64,000 nt of DNA from Dermatophagoides farinae (Eukaryota; Arthropoda; Arachnida; Sarcoptiformes; Pyroglyphidae), in contig NC_134678.1 in assembly GCF_024713945.1 (NCBI RefSeq), forward strand, positions 4,092,001-4,156,000, in the 5' to 3' direction. The notes below the pieces were generated by a model, which was not told the DNA's origin, ran no database searches, and was given only the letters and a program-made list of their open reading frames with translations. Made by a program: the position numbers and the translations under genes. Positions 13,783-25,251 of this stretch are shown piece after piece. Each line of letters starts with the position of its first letter. Position 1 is the stretch's first letter.

Positions 13783-14321
13783 CCATGTAGATTTTTTTGC
13801 TTATCTATTGACAATAATTTATGTGTTTTCTATCAATGTGGCTTGTCCTCGACCTATGACAATGAATTGATTATTTAGATTATAAAAATTTATGAATGAC
13901 AGTGGCACATACAAACACTCGTTTGCTTTGTTAGAAAATTCTAATTCATTTTTCTATTTTATTATATGTTAATCTGGGCGTATAACTTAATTTTTTTTTT
14001 CTATTCTTAGATTTTAGATTCTGAGCAAACCCGAAAATTCATTTTATAGACAACAATGTTGGCCAACATTATTCATGTTATTCATCTATGATAGTCTATT
14101 GCATCCTTTAAACCTGATCATGACTCATCTACTCTTATCATTCGTCATCACAATTTATTGAGAAAAAAATCAAATAATTGATCATCCAAAATTCCTCAGT
14201 GGATCCGCCTATACACACGGTTGTCTAAAACGCAAAGAATCCGACCTTCCATCTAACATCGGATTCTCATATTAAAATTCTCCAACTTTTTATTTATCAA
14301 AATAATAATCACATCATCATC

Positions 14322-16716
14322 ATGTTTCAATCGTTGGGTCGTTTGTTCGTATTCTGTTTCAAATATGTTTCCAGTTGTTTTCAATTGTTCGCCACATTTG
14401 GATGTTCGGCACATCACCATCAAGATTATCAACAACATAACAACCATAACCAGATCAGTCGATCTCTGGCTGCAACCAATAGTCAACAACAGCATCCAAA
14501 TACTGTGACCAACCATAGTCTGGGCACAAATGGAAGTTTAGTCATCAGCAACGGAAAAGGGATCCATCGAAATCGAAGTGGTCATCTAATAAATGGATCA
14601 TTGACCAATGGATATCCTTCGTCAGTTAACAAAAGATCAAAGTCTTTCCAAAATGCAAACACTGCCATCATTAGCAACAACAATAATAATTATCATCATC
14701 ATAAATCGGTTGTTCGACCCATAAGCCAGCAGCAATTCAACGAACCAATCCGTCCGATCATACCATTCCATATGCTCGTCTCGAATTACATTTGTCATGG
14801 TACATTAATGTTGTTCGGTTATATGAACGACTTTCTTCGTAAAATTGGCTGGATCGAATCATTTGAACGTGTGGAAAAAAATCGTGAAGGCTATACCCAA
14901 TTATACAACACGTTTGCTCCATTCTACATCCGAAATATTATTCAACGTTTAATTAATATGTGGTCGCATCCTATTTGTTCAGCACCCGGTGGCTATACAG
15001 AAATTTTGGAACGTGAATTTGGACCATATAATGCAACTTGGAAGTTAGTAAGCATCATTAAAAAGATCAAACAATATTTTGTTGTCTGATCTTTTTAAAT
15101 TTAAAGCCAAAACTTGGCTGAAATATGGTTCTGATTTTTTCGCATCATAGATACACTGGACGTAAGATACGAGCCATCAATATGGGATCATATGATTATC
15201 TGGGACATTCAGAGAATAAAGGACCACGAATAGATTCTGTCATTGAAACCATAAATAACGTTGGTGTCAGCATTTCTTCAACACCGAACGAATTCGGTAT
15301 GTAGGAACATTATATATCTTGGTTGAACTTTTGATCTCATTTTTCCATTTGGGTCCGTGACTAGTAATCTTAATCATATCATAATCTGAGTACTAAATGT
15401 CTATTGTTGTCACTTGTTTTGTATTCTATCTATATCTTATTATTAATGCAAATCATTATATTTTCATTAATATTTTATATAACAGGTACGACACAAATTT
15501 ATCGTGAACTAGAGACAAAGGTGGCCAAATATCTGGGTGTGGAAGATAGTGTTGTGATTGGCATGGGTTTCGCTACTAATTCATTGTCGTTACCGTGTTT
15601 ATTCGGTCCTGGATCGTTAGTGATTAGTGATGAATGTAATCATGCTTCATTGGCGCTTGGGTGTAAAATTTCAGGAGCCAAAATCCTCGTCTTCAAGCAC
15701 AACAGTAAGTTAATGATGTTGAGAAAATTGGTTTTTTTCATTAATTACTATCATTTTGTTTTTATTAGATATGAACCATTTGGAAAAGATAATCACTGAA
15801 TCTTTGATGAAAGGTCAAACTAATGGCGAGCAATGGCGTAAGATTGTCATCTTGGTTGAAGGTATCTATTCGATGGAAGGTACAATTGTCAATCTACCAG
15901 AATTAATACGAATAAAAAAGAAATATCGGGCCTATGTATATATGGATGAAGCTCATAGCATTGGCGCGATGGGATCTCGTGGCAGAGGTATCTGTGATTA
16001 TTACGGTTGTGATCCACGTGATATCGATATACTGATGGGAACATTTACCAAAAGTTTCGCCGCTGCCGGTGGCTATATTGCCGGTGATAGACGAATCATT
16101 AATTACATACGCACCAATTCGGCTTCTTTTTTCTACGGCACCACAATGGCCGCCCCTGTTTGTCAACAAATATCATCCATTCTTGACGATTTTCTTTCTA
16201 TAAATAGCACTAGCAACATCAAATCACCAATACAGTGCCGTATACTGCAGTTGAGAAAAAATGTCATCCGTTTCAGGCAAAAACTAAAACAATTAGGATT
16301 TCACATAGATGGTAACAATGATTCTCCAGTCGTGCCATTGATGGTATACACTCCTTCTCATCTCAAGTATGTACATTTACACCAATCAATTAATTAAATC
16401 ATTGCTGATGGTTATTTTTTTCAATTTTGTCAGATGTTTAATATCCAAATTGTTGGAAAAAGGCGTTGCCAGTACTGGAGCAGCATTTCCAGTCACTAGT
16501 TTAACTGGTCCACGTGCCAGATTTTGCCTTTCAGCTAGCCATAGTGATCAAATGATCGATTATGCATTGAAATGTTTGGATGAGATTGGCACTGAAATCG
16601 GTATTAAATTTAATGGAAGCAAAAATTTGAAGACCTCAAATTTTCATAAAAGTTGTTTGACAAAATGTCAACATCAACATGAATACCATGATGGTGGTAG
16701 TATTGTTGTTTCTTAA
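14322..16716 (+). CDS. SPTLC2: Serine palmitoyltransferase subunit 2 (SPTLC2/LCB2)
   Basis: Five exons: 14322-15043, 15151-15296, 15486-15704, 15769-16366 and 16434-16716, with GT-AG introns of 107, 189, 64 and 67 nt and consistent phases. The product is about 655 residues. It condenses serine with palmitoyl-CoA in the ER membrane, the first step of sphingolipid synthesis. The catalytic subunit is identified by GTFTKSFAAAGGYIAG (exon 4, residues near 450-465), which contains the PLP-binding lysine, by LVEGIYSMEG, and by DEAHSIGAMG with the PLP-contacting Asp and His. The N-terminal 120 residues before the conserved region are rich in His, Gln, Asn and Ser and look like a lineage-specific low-complexity extension. 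The C-terminus is intact. It is convergent with PDIA4. Confidence 0.93.
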
Positions 16717-17029
16717 AGAATTGATACATTGCCATCTCATTGAATCGAGCCATTTAATGTTCTTTGAAGGATATCGCACATCATTGAATTTGATCGTTCC
16801 CGTTTTTGTCTTATATTTTTTTTTCATTTATCGTTGGAGCACATACACACACACACACACCTTTTATAACTTAGATACCTATTAATCATTATAAACAACT
16901 GCTTTAAACAATCATTATTTTTTATCATTCATACGAATATTAAAGTCTGTGTTTATTATCAATTTTTCAGAAAAAAAGTTTGAAAAATAAACATGTAAGT
17001 AATAACGATGACCAATAAATATTCCATGT
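16717..17029. other. Convergent 3' intergenic region
   Basis: A 313-bp gap between the stops of SPTLC2 (+) and PDIA4 (-). It holds a perfect (AC)8 tract at 16845-16860 and AT-rich sequence; nothing else was recognised. Confidence 0.5.
16845..16860. repeat. (AC)8 microsatellite
   Basis: Perfect AC run in the gap between SPTLC2 and PDIA4. Confidence 0.9.
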
Positions 17030-19075
17030 TTATAGTTCTTCTTTAGTAGATTGTTGGCCATTAGACCCATTCAATTGGTCCTGAATAAATTTACTTAGAT
17101 CCTCAAGTTTTCGGTCGCCCTGGTACAAGATCGGCTTACGAGCATCTTGATCGCGACGAATATAATAGATTGTAGGAAAACCATTGACATTAAACCATTC
17201 GGGGAAAATCATTATTAGTAGCATCGATTCTCATAATCCTCAAACGAGCGTTTTCATGTTGGAATTTTTTTGCCAATTCTTGATAGATGGGCATCAATGC
17301 TTTGCAATGGCCACACCAAGGTGCATAAAATTGCAACATTAAATCATGGTCCTTAGAATCTATAACCAATTGTTTGAACGTTTCACCCACCACTGTCCAC
17401 AAGTTGTTGGCAGGATTTTCTTGCGGAACCGATTGTGATCGCAGAACTGGATCAATCTTTCCTGTACGCACAGCTAATACAAAATCAACCAAGACTTGAT
17501 CATTGAATTTATCTGTTGGTTCCATGGCGTAACGTCGTTTAGCGGATTCAAAATATCCAACATTCACATCTGCACCACTATCATCCAATTTTAGATCTTT
17601 CAATTCTTGTTCATTCTCGCTTTCTTTGGCAATCACAAAAGAAATTTCTTCGGTTTTCTTGATTTGTGTGGCTGCTTTCAGAACTTGTTCACGTATCATT
17701 TGGGTTTCTAAAAACAACTAAAATTATAAATAATCCAATCATCAAATCATTTAATTGCTTACGTTTTCTGAAATCAAAACTAAAATCAACATCATAGTAG
17801 ACAACAACTAATGGATAACGGTTAGCATAAAGACTGTAACTTCGAGAATAACGATACCCAACCAACGGTATACTGTGATTGTGAATAAAATCCACCACTT
17901 CTTGTACTGAAGTCGATTGATCTAGTTGCATGATATGGTTATTGGATTCATATTTAGAACGGAACCATAATGGAATAAACACGGTTATTGAATTCGATTT
18001 TTGTTTGAGCTGTTTCACCAGATCGTTGTCAATGATATGAACAAAGTGATTATCTTCATCAAATTGATTATAAGCAATGTCGATAAAAAGTTCAAAAAAC
18101 TTCTCGTCTGGACGAGTATCAAAAAATCCGACGATAGTTGGAATATCTTCTTTGATTTGTTTTCTCAGCATTTCTTTTGTTTCGATTAATTTGCTTGGAA
18201 TTTTTTCCATCTCCTTCATAAAATCTACGATACCATTTTCATCTCTAGGTCCTTTATAGGGTAATTTTTTTCCATTTCGAAAAATAAACAATGTTGGATA
18301 TCCTTTCACTTCAAACCGTTTGGCTAGCTCTTGTTCAACAGTAGCATCTACTTTGGCCAGTTTGATCGGTTTCTCCAACTCATGGAGCCTTCTTGCTGCA
18401 CGTTCATATTCCGGTTTGAGACGTTTACAATGGCCACACCATGGTGCATAAAACTGTACCAGAATCAATGATTCTGATTTTATCGTATCATCGAAATTGA
18501 CAGCTGTCAATGTGATCACAGATTCTATTGGCTTATAATTAGGATCAGCTATTTCACGCATATGATCTACTATTCCTTGTGATGTACGTGGACCATCGTA
18601 TTCATTTTTACTTCCATTACGATAGATGAACAAAGTTGGATCTATGATCAATAACTATAGTCAATGATATTATGATATTATAACATTAAAGAGAACTTAC
18701 AGCCAGTCACACTATGTTGTTTTGCGAATTCTGTAAAACTCGAGGCATCGATTTTGGCCAACACAATCCTATTCTGATCTTCCTGTAGAATTTTGGCCGC
18801 TTTGGAAAATTCAGGTGCTAATGCTTTACAGTGGCCACACCACGGTGCATAAAACTCAATTAATGATACGGGATGTTGTTGAACAAATGAATCATAGTTT
18901 TTATCGTCCAAAACATAAACATTATTTTCAACAGTGATTGTCTCTAAATCTTCGAAAAGAAAGTCATATATGTGATTCTTATTTGGGTGAACTTACCATC
19001 AAAGTCTTTATCGGATCGGATAAATGTGATCAGGAATAAAAGATAACATAAACTGAATGACAAAGACGAATTCAT
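17030..19075 (-). CDS. PDIA4: PDIA4/ERp72 protein disulfide isomerase (reading frame broken once)
   Basis: Four exons on the minus strand: 19075-18997, 18949-18701, 18641-17763 and 17707-17030, with introns of 47, 59 and 55 nt or so. Exon 1 encodes a signal peptide (MNSSLSFSLCYLLFLITFIRS). Three redox-active thioredoxin domains each carry WCGHC (a0, a and a'), with b and b' domains between a and a', which is the ERp72 layout. The C-terminus is KEEL, an ER-retrieval signal. It forms and rearranges disulfides in the ER lumen. One defect is visible. Near 17200-17205 the plus strand reads GGGGAAAA, which gives one base too many. The frame before it stops early, while the frame after it continues as FPEWFNVNGFPTIYYI through to KEEL. 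No intron fits there. Sequencing error is the simplest reading; a real allele is the alternative. Confidence 0.88.
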
Positions 19076-19340
19076 ATTTAATACAATTCTACATGATACA
19101 ATATCTTACTGCCAATGATACGTCATCATGTTTAAACAGACGGTATACTAAAGTCTTGAACCTGTTGTCGGGTCGGTCAGCTGACAACAAAATCATGTTG
19201 ATGCTAAATGACATCAACAACTTCACGTTTAAATTCTTTCTCGTAAAGTTTTCATTATTGTTTCCGAAAAATTTCGCGAAGTCAAGCCGCCAGATGCTTT
19301 TGTCTCATCGTAAAAAAGCTTGTTGAAAATTGATTTCATA
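19076..19340. promoter_or_regulatory. Bidirectional promoter, PDIA4 / DNAJA3, with CCAAT and ACGT elements
   Basis: A 265-bp gap between divergent start codons of an ER chaperone and a mitochondrial chaperone. On the plus strand CCAAT at 19112-19116 lies 3 bp from an ACGTCA core at 19120-19125. Read on the PDIA4 strand this is TGACGTATCATTGG, similar to CRE/UPRE-type bZIP sites of the ATF6/XBP1 class. A perfect 6-bp hairpin (GTTGTC...GACAAC) lies near 19164-19187. Function is inferred. Confidence 0.35.
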
Positions 19341-20850
19341 ATGTTTAAATCATCATTGTTCTTAGCTGGCCACTTATTTTCTAGTCATCACCGTGAATTA
19401 TATCGAAGATTGCATACATCATCGTTATGTTTAGTTGCTAAAGTTGGATTATTATAAAGTACTTGGTGTAACGAGAAATGCTTCACAAAAAGATATCAAA
19501 AAATCATACATTGAATTGGCTAAGAAATATCATCCGGACATCAATCCTGGTAATAAAGATGCTGCCAAACTTTTTCAAGACATAGCCGTTGCTTATACGG
19601 TTTTGTCCAATAAAGAAAAACGTAGTCAATATGATGCCCAATTTGAAAAGGAACAAAATCAAACATTCGAATCGTTTCGACGTTCATCAGCTTCTTCTTA
19701 TCAATCACCGTATGAAACATTTCATTCTTCAGTCAATCCTGAAGAATTATTTCGGAAAATATTCGGTACCGATTTTCAGGATCGTTTCACTAAAGAAGCC
19801 GATCGTGAATGGATCGATTATTCTGGTACTGAACATGGCCACGCTCCAACTGAGACTACAATTATAAGATTATCATTTCGTGAAGCTGCAAAAGGCTGTG
19901 AAAAATTGGTTGAAGCTCGAACATTAACTGTTTGTGAGAAATGTATGGGCATCGGCAGTGAACCTGGAAAATCAATTCAAGTCTGTCCATTCTGTGAAGG
20001 CCTTGGTTTTGAAATTGTCGAAGGTGTTGATGAAAGATTCCGAGTAACATGTAGATTTTGCAATGGTAAAGGCCATAATGTTGTTAATAAATGTAACAAC
20101 TGTCTGGGCTACGGACGAACATTGGTCGAACGTAAAATCATAATTCCTGTACCTCCAGGTGTAACAGATGGTGAAACATTTAAAGTTAACGTGGATCCAT
20201 CTGAGGGAGATTTCGCACGTGGAACCATAGGAACACAACAGATTTACATTAAGTTTCTAGTGGAATCATCTGAATATTTTTCCGTAGACGGAACTGACCT
20301 TCATTCATCAGCATCGATATCGATACCGCAAGCAGTGTTTGGTGGTGAAATTATTGTCGATGGATTATGGTCAGAGGAGAAGATTACCATTCCTCATGGA
20401 TCAGATTCACATACGATGATAAAATTAGATAATAAAGGTTTGAAAGACAAATTTAATTCATCATATGGCAATCATTATGTGCATCTCAAAATCATTGTAC
20501 CTAAAAAACTTACGACGGAAGAGACTCGTTTTTTGCAAGAATATGCCAAAATCGAAGATTTAACTAATGGTTCGATTCATGGAATTCAAAAAGGTGATTA
20601 TCAAACATTATTTCTCTGTATAACTTTGATTTTTTTAAAATTTTATTTTTCAGATACGAGAAAATCAACGAGTAAAGCAGGTGATCATCGTAATACCACT
20701 GATCCCGATATCTCCGATCATGAACGTTTGCAACAAACACAAGCGAATTTTTCAATTGTGACTATCTTTAATGGTTTCATTGGTGAACCAATAAAAAATT
20801 TTTATCGAATATCTAAAGTGATTTTAGGGGAATTCATGTCCAAAAAATAA
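19341..20850 (+). CDS. DNAJA3: Mitochondrial DnaJ (DNAJA3/Tid1 type), start frame offset by one base
   Basis: Type-I DnaJ: a J domain with the YHPD motif (near 19525-19540), four CxxCxGxG-type zinc motifs (19930-20125), and C-terminal substrate-binding domains. It is a cochaperone of mitochondrial Hsp70. Exons are 19341-20593 and 20654-20850, joined at aaag|gtgatt with a 60-nt intron. No ATG exists in the J-domain frame upstream, because a stop precedes 19435. An ATG at 19341 opens a good mitochondrial presequence ([13 protein letters not shown]... ending [11 protein letters not shown]), but it is one base out of phase at AAAG, 19440-19443. Removing one A there would give [12 protein letters not shown], as expected of the family. 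Likely a sequencing error; an unseen upstream exon is the alternative. The start is therefore less certain than the rest. Confidence 0.82.
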
Positions 20851-20962
20851 AATTTAAAAAATTTATTACGTCCTTTATGATCAACTCTTTGTTGAACCGC
20901 ACGTGTTTTTTTTCATGTTTCACATTGTTTGATCGATTATTAATTTTTATGAATTCTTAATC

Positions 20963-23407
20963 ATGGAACAACATCGACCAGGCCGTTTGAAACAAAAAAA
21001 TAAACCACACAAAGCTGGTAAAAAACGTGTCCGATTTCATTCGACATCATCTGTTAATTCATTGCGATCCTCTTCAACGTGTGTTGGTGGCAAAAAAGGA
21101 TCAGGCCTCGCTCGTAGTGTACGAAAAAATCAATTAATACAAATCAGGCGCCTTAAACGAGAAGAAATAATTAACTCTCGTCGAAAAATTTCTATTGCAC
21201 CCATTCTTATTGCTGTAATTGATTTATCCGATCGTTTGGATCATTTTGCGAAGCTTTTGCTTGCATTCGATCAAACAGCTACGGTTGAAATATCCAAACA
21301 TGGTCATTATTGGCATATTGACATACCGAAATTTCGAACGCGATATCAGCTGGTAAATTTGGATCGCAAAGATTTATATTCATCAATCGATCTAGCCAAA
21401 TTGGCTGACATTTTATTAATCATCCACTCCAACAAAGTTGAACGCTTTGAAGTCGATAATCCAGAGTTAATTCAAGATGATTTCTTTACTTTAGATGCCA
21501 TTTACAATCATTGTTTACCGCTAACTATTCACGCTATCATAGGTTTAGCTGATGTTAGTAATCCCAAACAAAAGGATCGTGTTCGACGTACACTCTTCGA
21601 GGCGATAAATAAAAATTTTCCCGGTCTTATGAATGGTGGCAATGATAAAATGCGATCACTGGACACGGCCCAAGATTTGATTAAATTGTTTCACTATTGT
21701 TCAACAGTTAAATGTTGCCGCTCTAGATCTCGTAGTTATTGTTCTCGTCGAAGCCAACTTTTGGCAGAAGATTTTCATTTTGTTCCTAATTCATCAGATC
21801 CTGAAATTGGAACGCTGCAAGTTGAAGGTTTTGTTCGTAATAACCCATTTAATGTTTCTTCTTTGGTATATGTACCAGAATTCGGAGAATTTCAAATGGA
21901 TTTAATCGAAACTGTATCAGTTCCATATGGTGACAAAAAAAGGAAACAAAACAAAGAAATAGAATTCCGAAGTCAGTGCGATCTGCAATTACGGCCTTCA
22001 TTGAAACGAGAGAATCCTGTTCAAACAATTTTCGAGGAAGAAATGCAAGCACAACATGAGGATAAAAAACATTCGGAAATAGAAAAGAAGAAAGTGCCCA
22101 TAGGTACATCTGACTATCAAGCGAATTGGATTTTCGAATCCGATGAAGAAGAAAATGACGACGACGATGATGTTGAATGCGACAATGAAAGTCAATTTAG
22201 CGACGATCAAGATGAAATTATTGAAAAAATTAAAAAGATTCAGTTTGCCCCTATCGATAATGCCAGTGATGATGATGAAAACGTAAACGGAATGAAAGAT
22301 GATAACGAAAAAGATGATGTAAGTCTAGATAAAGATATTGATTACGACCAAGAAATAAATATGCAAGATGAACAAATGGAATTGGAAAAATTCAAGGAGC
22401 AACGAATGTATGAAATGTTTCCTGATGAAATCGATACGCCTGTTGATCGACCGGCACGTGAACGTTTCGCCAAATATCGTGGATTGAAAAGCTTTCGTAC
22501 ATCTCAATGGGATTGTAAAGAAAATCTTCCTTCAGATTATTCTCGAATATTTCAATTTGAAAATTTTAATCGTACACGTAGACGTATATTCAAGTCTGAT
22601 ACATTTGGTGCCGATCCTGGATTCTACATCCGTGTTCATTTAGCTAATGTGCCGAGAAAATTGTCTGATTACTTTCAACAAAATTCTCATAAACCCTTGA
22701 TTCTATATGAGCTTTTAGCCCACGAACATAAAATGTCTGTGATGAATGTTGTTGTCAAAAAGGTTCCATCGTTTACGATGCCGATCAAATCAAAAGAACG
22801 ATTAATCTTTCATGTTGGATATCGTCGATTCGTTGCCAAACCTATATTTTCGGCTCATACGACTGGCGATAAACATAAATATGAGAAATATCTCCGTTCA
22901 GATGTTGCCTGTGTTGCTACGTTATACGCGCCTATAACATATCCGCCAGCACCTGTTCTCGTGTACAAAGAATTTGAACAAGATGGCAGCCATCAATTGG
23001 TTGCCATTGGTTCCCTATTAGATTGTAGTCCTGATCGTTTAATTATCAAACGTTACATTCTTTCTGGACATCCGTATAAGATTCATCGTCGCCATTCTGT
23101 CGTTCGTTATATGTTTTTTAATCGTGAAGATATACTTTGGTTTAGGCCAGTTGAACTACGAACCAAATATGGCCGCCATGGACACATTTTGGAACCATTA
23201 GGAACGCATGGTCATATGAAATGTCGGTTTGATCATCAGCTTAATTCACAGGATACTATACTTATGTATCTTTACAAACGCGTCTTTCCTAAGTGGTATT
23301 ATGAACCAATCACAATTGATCAACATCCAAACATACATTTGACATCTAATGATCAGATCAACAACAACAATGATGATGATGATGATGACCATAGAATGCA
23401 AATGTAA
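20963..23407 (+). CDS. TSR1: TSR1-like 40S ribosome-maturation factor
   Basis: Single-exon gene of 814 residues, the usual length of TSR1 (about 800). TSR1 is a nucleolar and cytoplasmic assembly factor of the pre-40S subunit, related to Bms1 and to translational GTPases but without GTPase motifs. The N-terminus has the HRPGRLKQKNKPHKAGKK motif and the KGSGLARSVRKNQ segment typical of the family. A GTPase-like domain without P-loop follows, then a strongly acidic linker (near residues 390-480). The conserved C-terminal half contains AKYRGLKSFRTSQWD and GFYIRVHLANVP. The C-terminus ends in an Asn/Asp run encoded by AAC/GAT repeats. It lies 112 bp downstream of DNAJA3 on the same strand; no operon is implied. 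Confidence 0.92.
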   Translation: MEQHRPGRLKQKNKPHKAGKKRVRFHSTSSVNSLRSSSTCVGGKKGSGLARSVRKNQLIQIRRLKREEIINSRRKISIAPILIAVIDLSDRLDHFAKLLLAFDQTATVEISKHGHYWHIDIPKFRTRYQLVNLDRKDLYSSIDLAKLADILLIIHSNKVERFEVDNPELIQDDFFTLDAIYNHCLPLTIHAIIGLADVSNPKQKDRVRRTLFEAINKNFPGLMNGGNDKMRSLDTAQDLIKLFHYCSTVKCCRSRSRSYCSRRSQLLAEDFHFVPNSSDPEIGTLQVEGFVRNNPFNVSSLVYVPEFGEFQMDLIETVSVPYGDKKRKQNKEIEFRSQCDLQLRPSLKRENPVQTIFEEEMQAQHEDKKHSEIEKKKVPIGTSDYQANWIFESDEEENDDDDDVECDNESQFSDDQDEIIEKIKKIQFAPIDNASDDDENVNGMKDDNEKDDVSLDKDIDYDQEINMQDEQMELEKFKEQRMYEMFPDEIDTPVDRPARERFAKYRGLKSFRTSQWDCKENLPSDYSRIFQFENFNRTRRRIFKSDTFGADPGFYIRVHLANVPRKLSDYFQQNSHKPLILYELLAHEHKMSVMNVVVKKVPSFTMPIKSKERLIFHVGYRRFVAKPIFSAHTTGDKHKYEKYLRSDVACVATLYAPITYPPAPVLVYKEFEQDGSHQLVAIGSLLDCSPDRLIIKRYILSGHPYKIHRRHSVVRYMFFNREDILWFRPVELRTKYGRHGHILEPLGTHGHMKCRFDHQLNSQDTILMYLYKRVFPKWYYEPITIDQHPNIHLTSNDQINNNNDDDDDDHRMQM

Positions 23408-24090
23408 TTCATATGAACTTGTTCTTTTTTGATTCGAAAATAAAAAAAAAGTTTGAATTCATATTCTTTATTTACTAAGTTTGAATTAAATAAAATCTAA
23501 ATCTAAATTACTTTTTATAAAAAAAACAGTCTATTTATTTTTCAAATTCTTTTATTCATTCATTATGAGAAATGTGTCATCATTCCTTATTCGTTTTCGA
23601 TATCCAATATGACTGTGGATTTATGAGCGTGGGTTTTGTTTGTCAACAATTCAATTCATGATAGATTCATTTAGCAAGCTTTATATTCGTTCATCTATGA
23701 TTTCAGATTTTTTCATGGATTCACGATTGAAGGACATTGAATAGATTGGGCTGGTCTATAATACACAGTCGATATAACATAGCTGAATGGATTGATGAAA
23801 ATGAACATGATGATGTCGGCAAAACGACAATGAACATTTCTCTGTAGCTTGTAATTATGATCAGATCATTGGGTGTTGTTATAACAATTTGGTGGGAGAG
23901 ATATTGAGTGTCCTTCAATGATTCTACTAGTAGTTCTTCTATTCACGTTGTTTTGATTTGTGATTGTTGCATTCAATATTTTTTTCAGATTTTTTAGTCA
24001 TTTTTTTTCCGCACAGATGTGTCCATAATTTATTTATATGTTATAGATTAATTAGTAAACATGGCTTGGAATAACCATAATATTTAAACA
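23408..24090. other. Intergenic region without recognisable gene
   Basis: About 680 bp, AT-rich. Small ORFs on both strands resemble nothing known. It should include the 3' end of TSR1 and the promoter of the next gene. Confidence 0.5.
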
Positions 24091-25084
24091 ATGCGTTTCT
24101 TATCATTATATTCATATTCATTGAAAAAATCACCAAAAGATCTCCGATTGGCAATTGTGGCTTGTCGTTTGTCATTAATATTGGCAATCATTGCGTTCAT
24201 TTTGTTTCTATTAACTGTATTCGTTTTATTCACCAATAAAAGTAATCATAACTATGCTTTTTCATCATTATTATCTGATCAAGATGACGGCAATTCATTG
24301 GAGTTTGCTAAACAATCCGATAACTTCACCAATCTAAATACCCCTTCTGTGCATTTTAGAACTGTCGATTTTTCCGGTGAGTTTGTACGCTTTGCCATTG
24401 AAAAAAAACGTTATCCATGTATTTTGTTGATAGAATTTCCGATGAATAGATATATTGCTTAGAACGTGATCGGTCAAAGTTTGCTACTATCATACAATGA
24501 CGTCAGCCAGAGTAATTATCTAATAACTAAATCAATCGTTAGTCTCGTACTTAGTAAATCGAATTATCATTTTTTAGAGCCATTAAATTAGATTACAAAA
24601 ATAATAGCTGTAATAGATAAAGATTAAATATTCATAATTTTAATGGTTCGATTATTATTTTATTGATTCAATAGCAATCATCTTCCTATTGATAGGATTT
24701 ATATTGTACATTTGTGTGACAATCAGCAGTATTTATGCATATGTATCATATCGAAACTATCGTCAATCACGTATGGTCAACTATGAAATGATAAACCGTT
24801 CATTTGATCAGATGTATTCCGAACAAATTGCCAAATTAAAGATCAAAGACCCTATTATTGTTTCATCAAATCCCAAAAGTTTAACAGAAGCCATTACTGT
24901 GATCAAAGTTGTGGAAAGCCGGAAGCCAACCACCAGCATGCCGTGCACAGCGGTGTTGAATAATAATCCTGAACATAGAAACAAATTTAAATTCTGGTCG
25001 CGTAACAAACACCAACGTCAACTGCAAAATCAACGAAGATTTAGTTATGGAAAAGCTGCCATCTCCAAAGAGATGACCATTTGA
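24091..25084 (+). CDS. Two-pass membrane protein of unknown function
   Basis: Two exons, 24091-24376 and 24675-25084, joined in phase 1 across a 298-nt intron, the longest intron found in the window. The product is 231 residues. Exon 1 has a basic N-terminus and a clear membrane helix (about residues 24-46), then an Asp/Asn/Ser-rich loop of about 50 residues. Exon 2 opens with a second helix (AIIFLLIGFILYICV), then a basic, probably cytoplasmic tail of about 110 residues. Both termini would face the cytoplasm with the loop outside. No family was recognised. The exon join is supported by hydrophobic continuity and intact phase, which makes a real gene likely. Confidence 0.6.
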
Positions 25085-25251
25085 TTGCTGTTCTTGATAA
25101 TTATAGTACAATATTCCAGAATTTTTTCTCTTTCTATATTATGGTTCTTTGTTGAATTTTATTTACATTATGTCATCAAGTGTTGGGTAAAAGAAGCTGT
25201 TAACAGTTTTTTTTGTGGTAAATCGCTCATATTTATGACAGGATAACGTCA

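Larger units (their letters stand above)
8600..14321. other. Gene-poor intergenic stretch
   Basis: About 5.7 kb with no ORF that resembles a known protein and no run of phase-compatible exons. It is AT-rich and dotted with microsatellites and homopolymers: (CAT)6 at 11858-11875, a TTTA tract leading into a long T run near 11030-11066, a palindromic (ATCG)n near 12486-12500, and a GT tract at 13769-13782. No tRNA-like B-box with a matching fold was seen. The right end, just before 14322, should hold the promoter and 5' leader of the serine palmitoyltransferase gene. Confidence 0.6.

Noticed and set aside
19150-19190. Hairpin as a structured ncRNA or tRNA
   Set aside because: Six-bp stem only, with no tRNA A/B boxes or cloverleaf.
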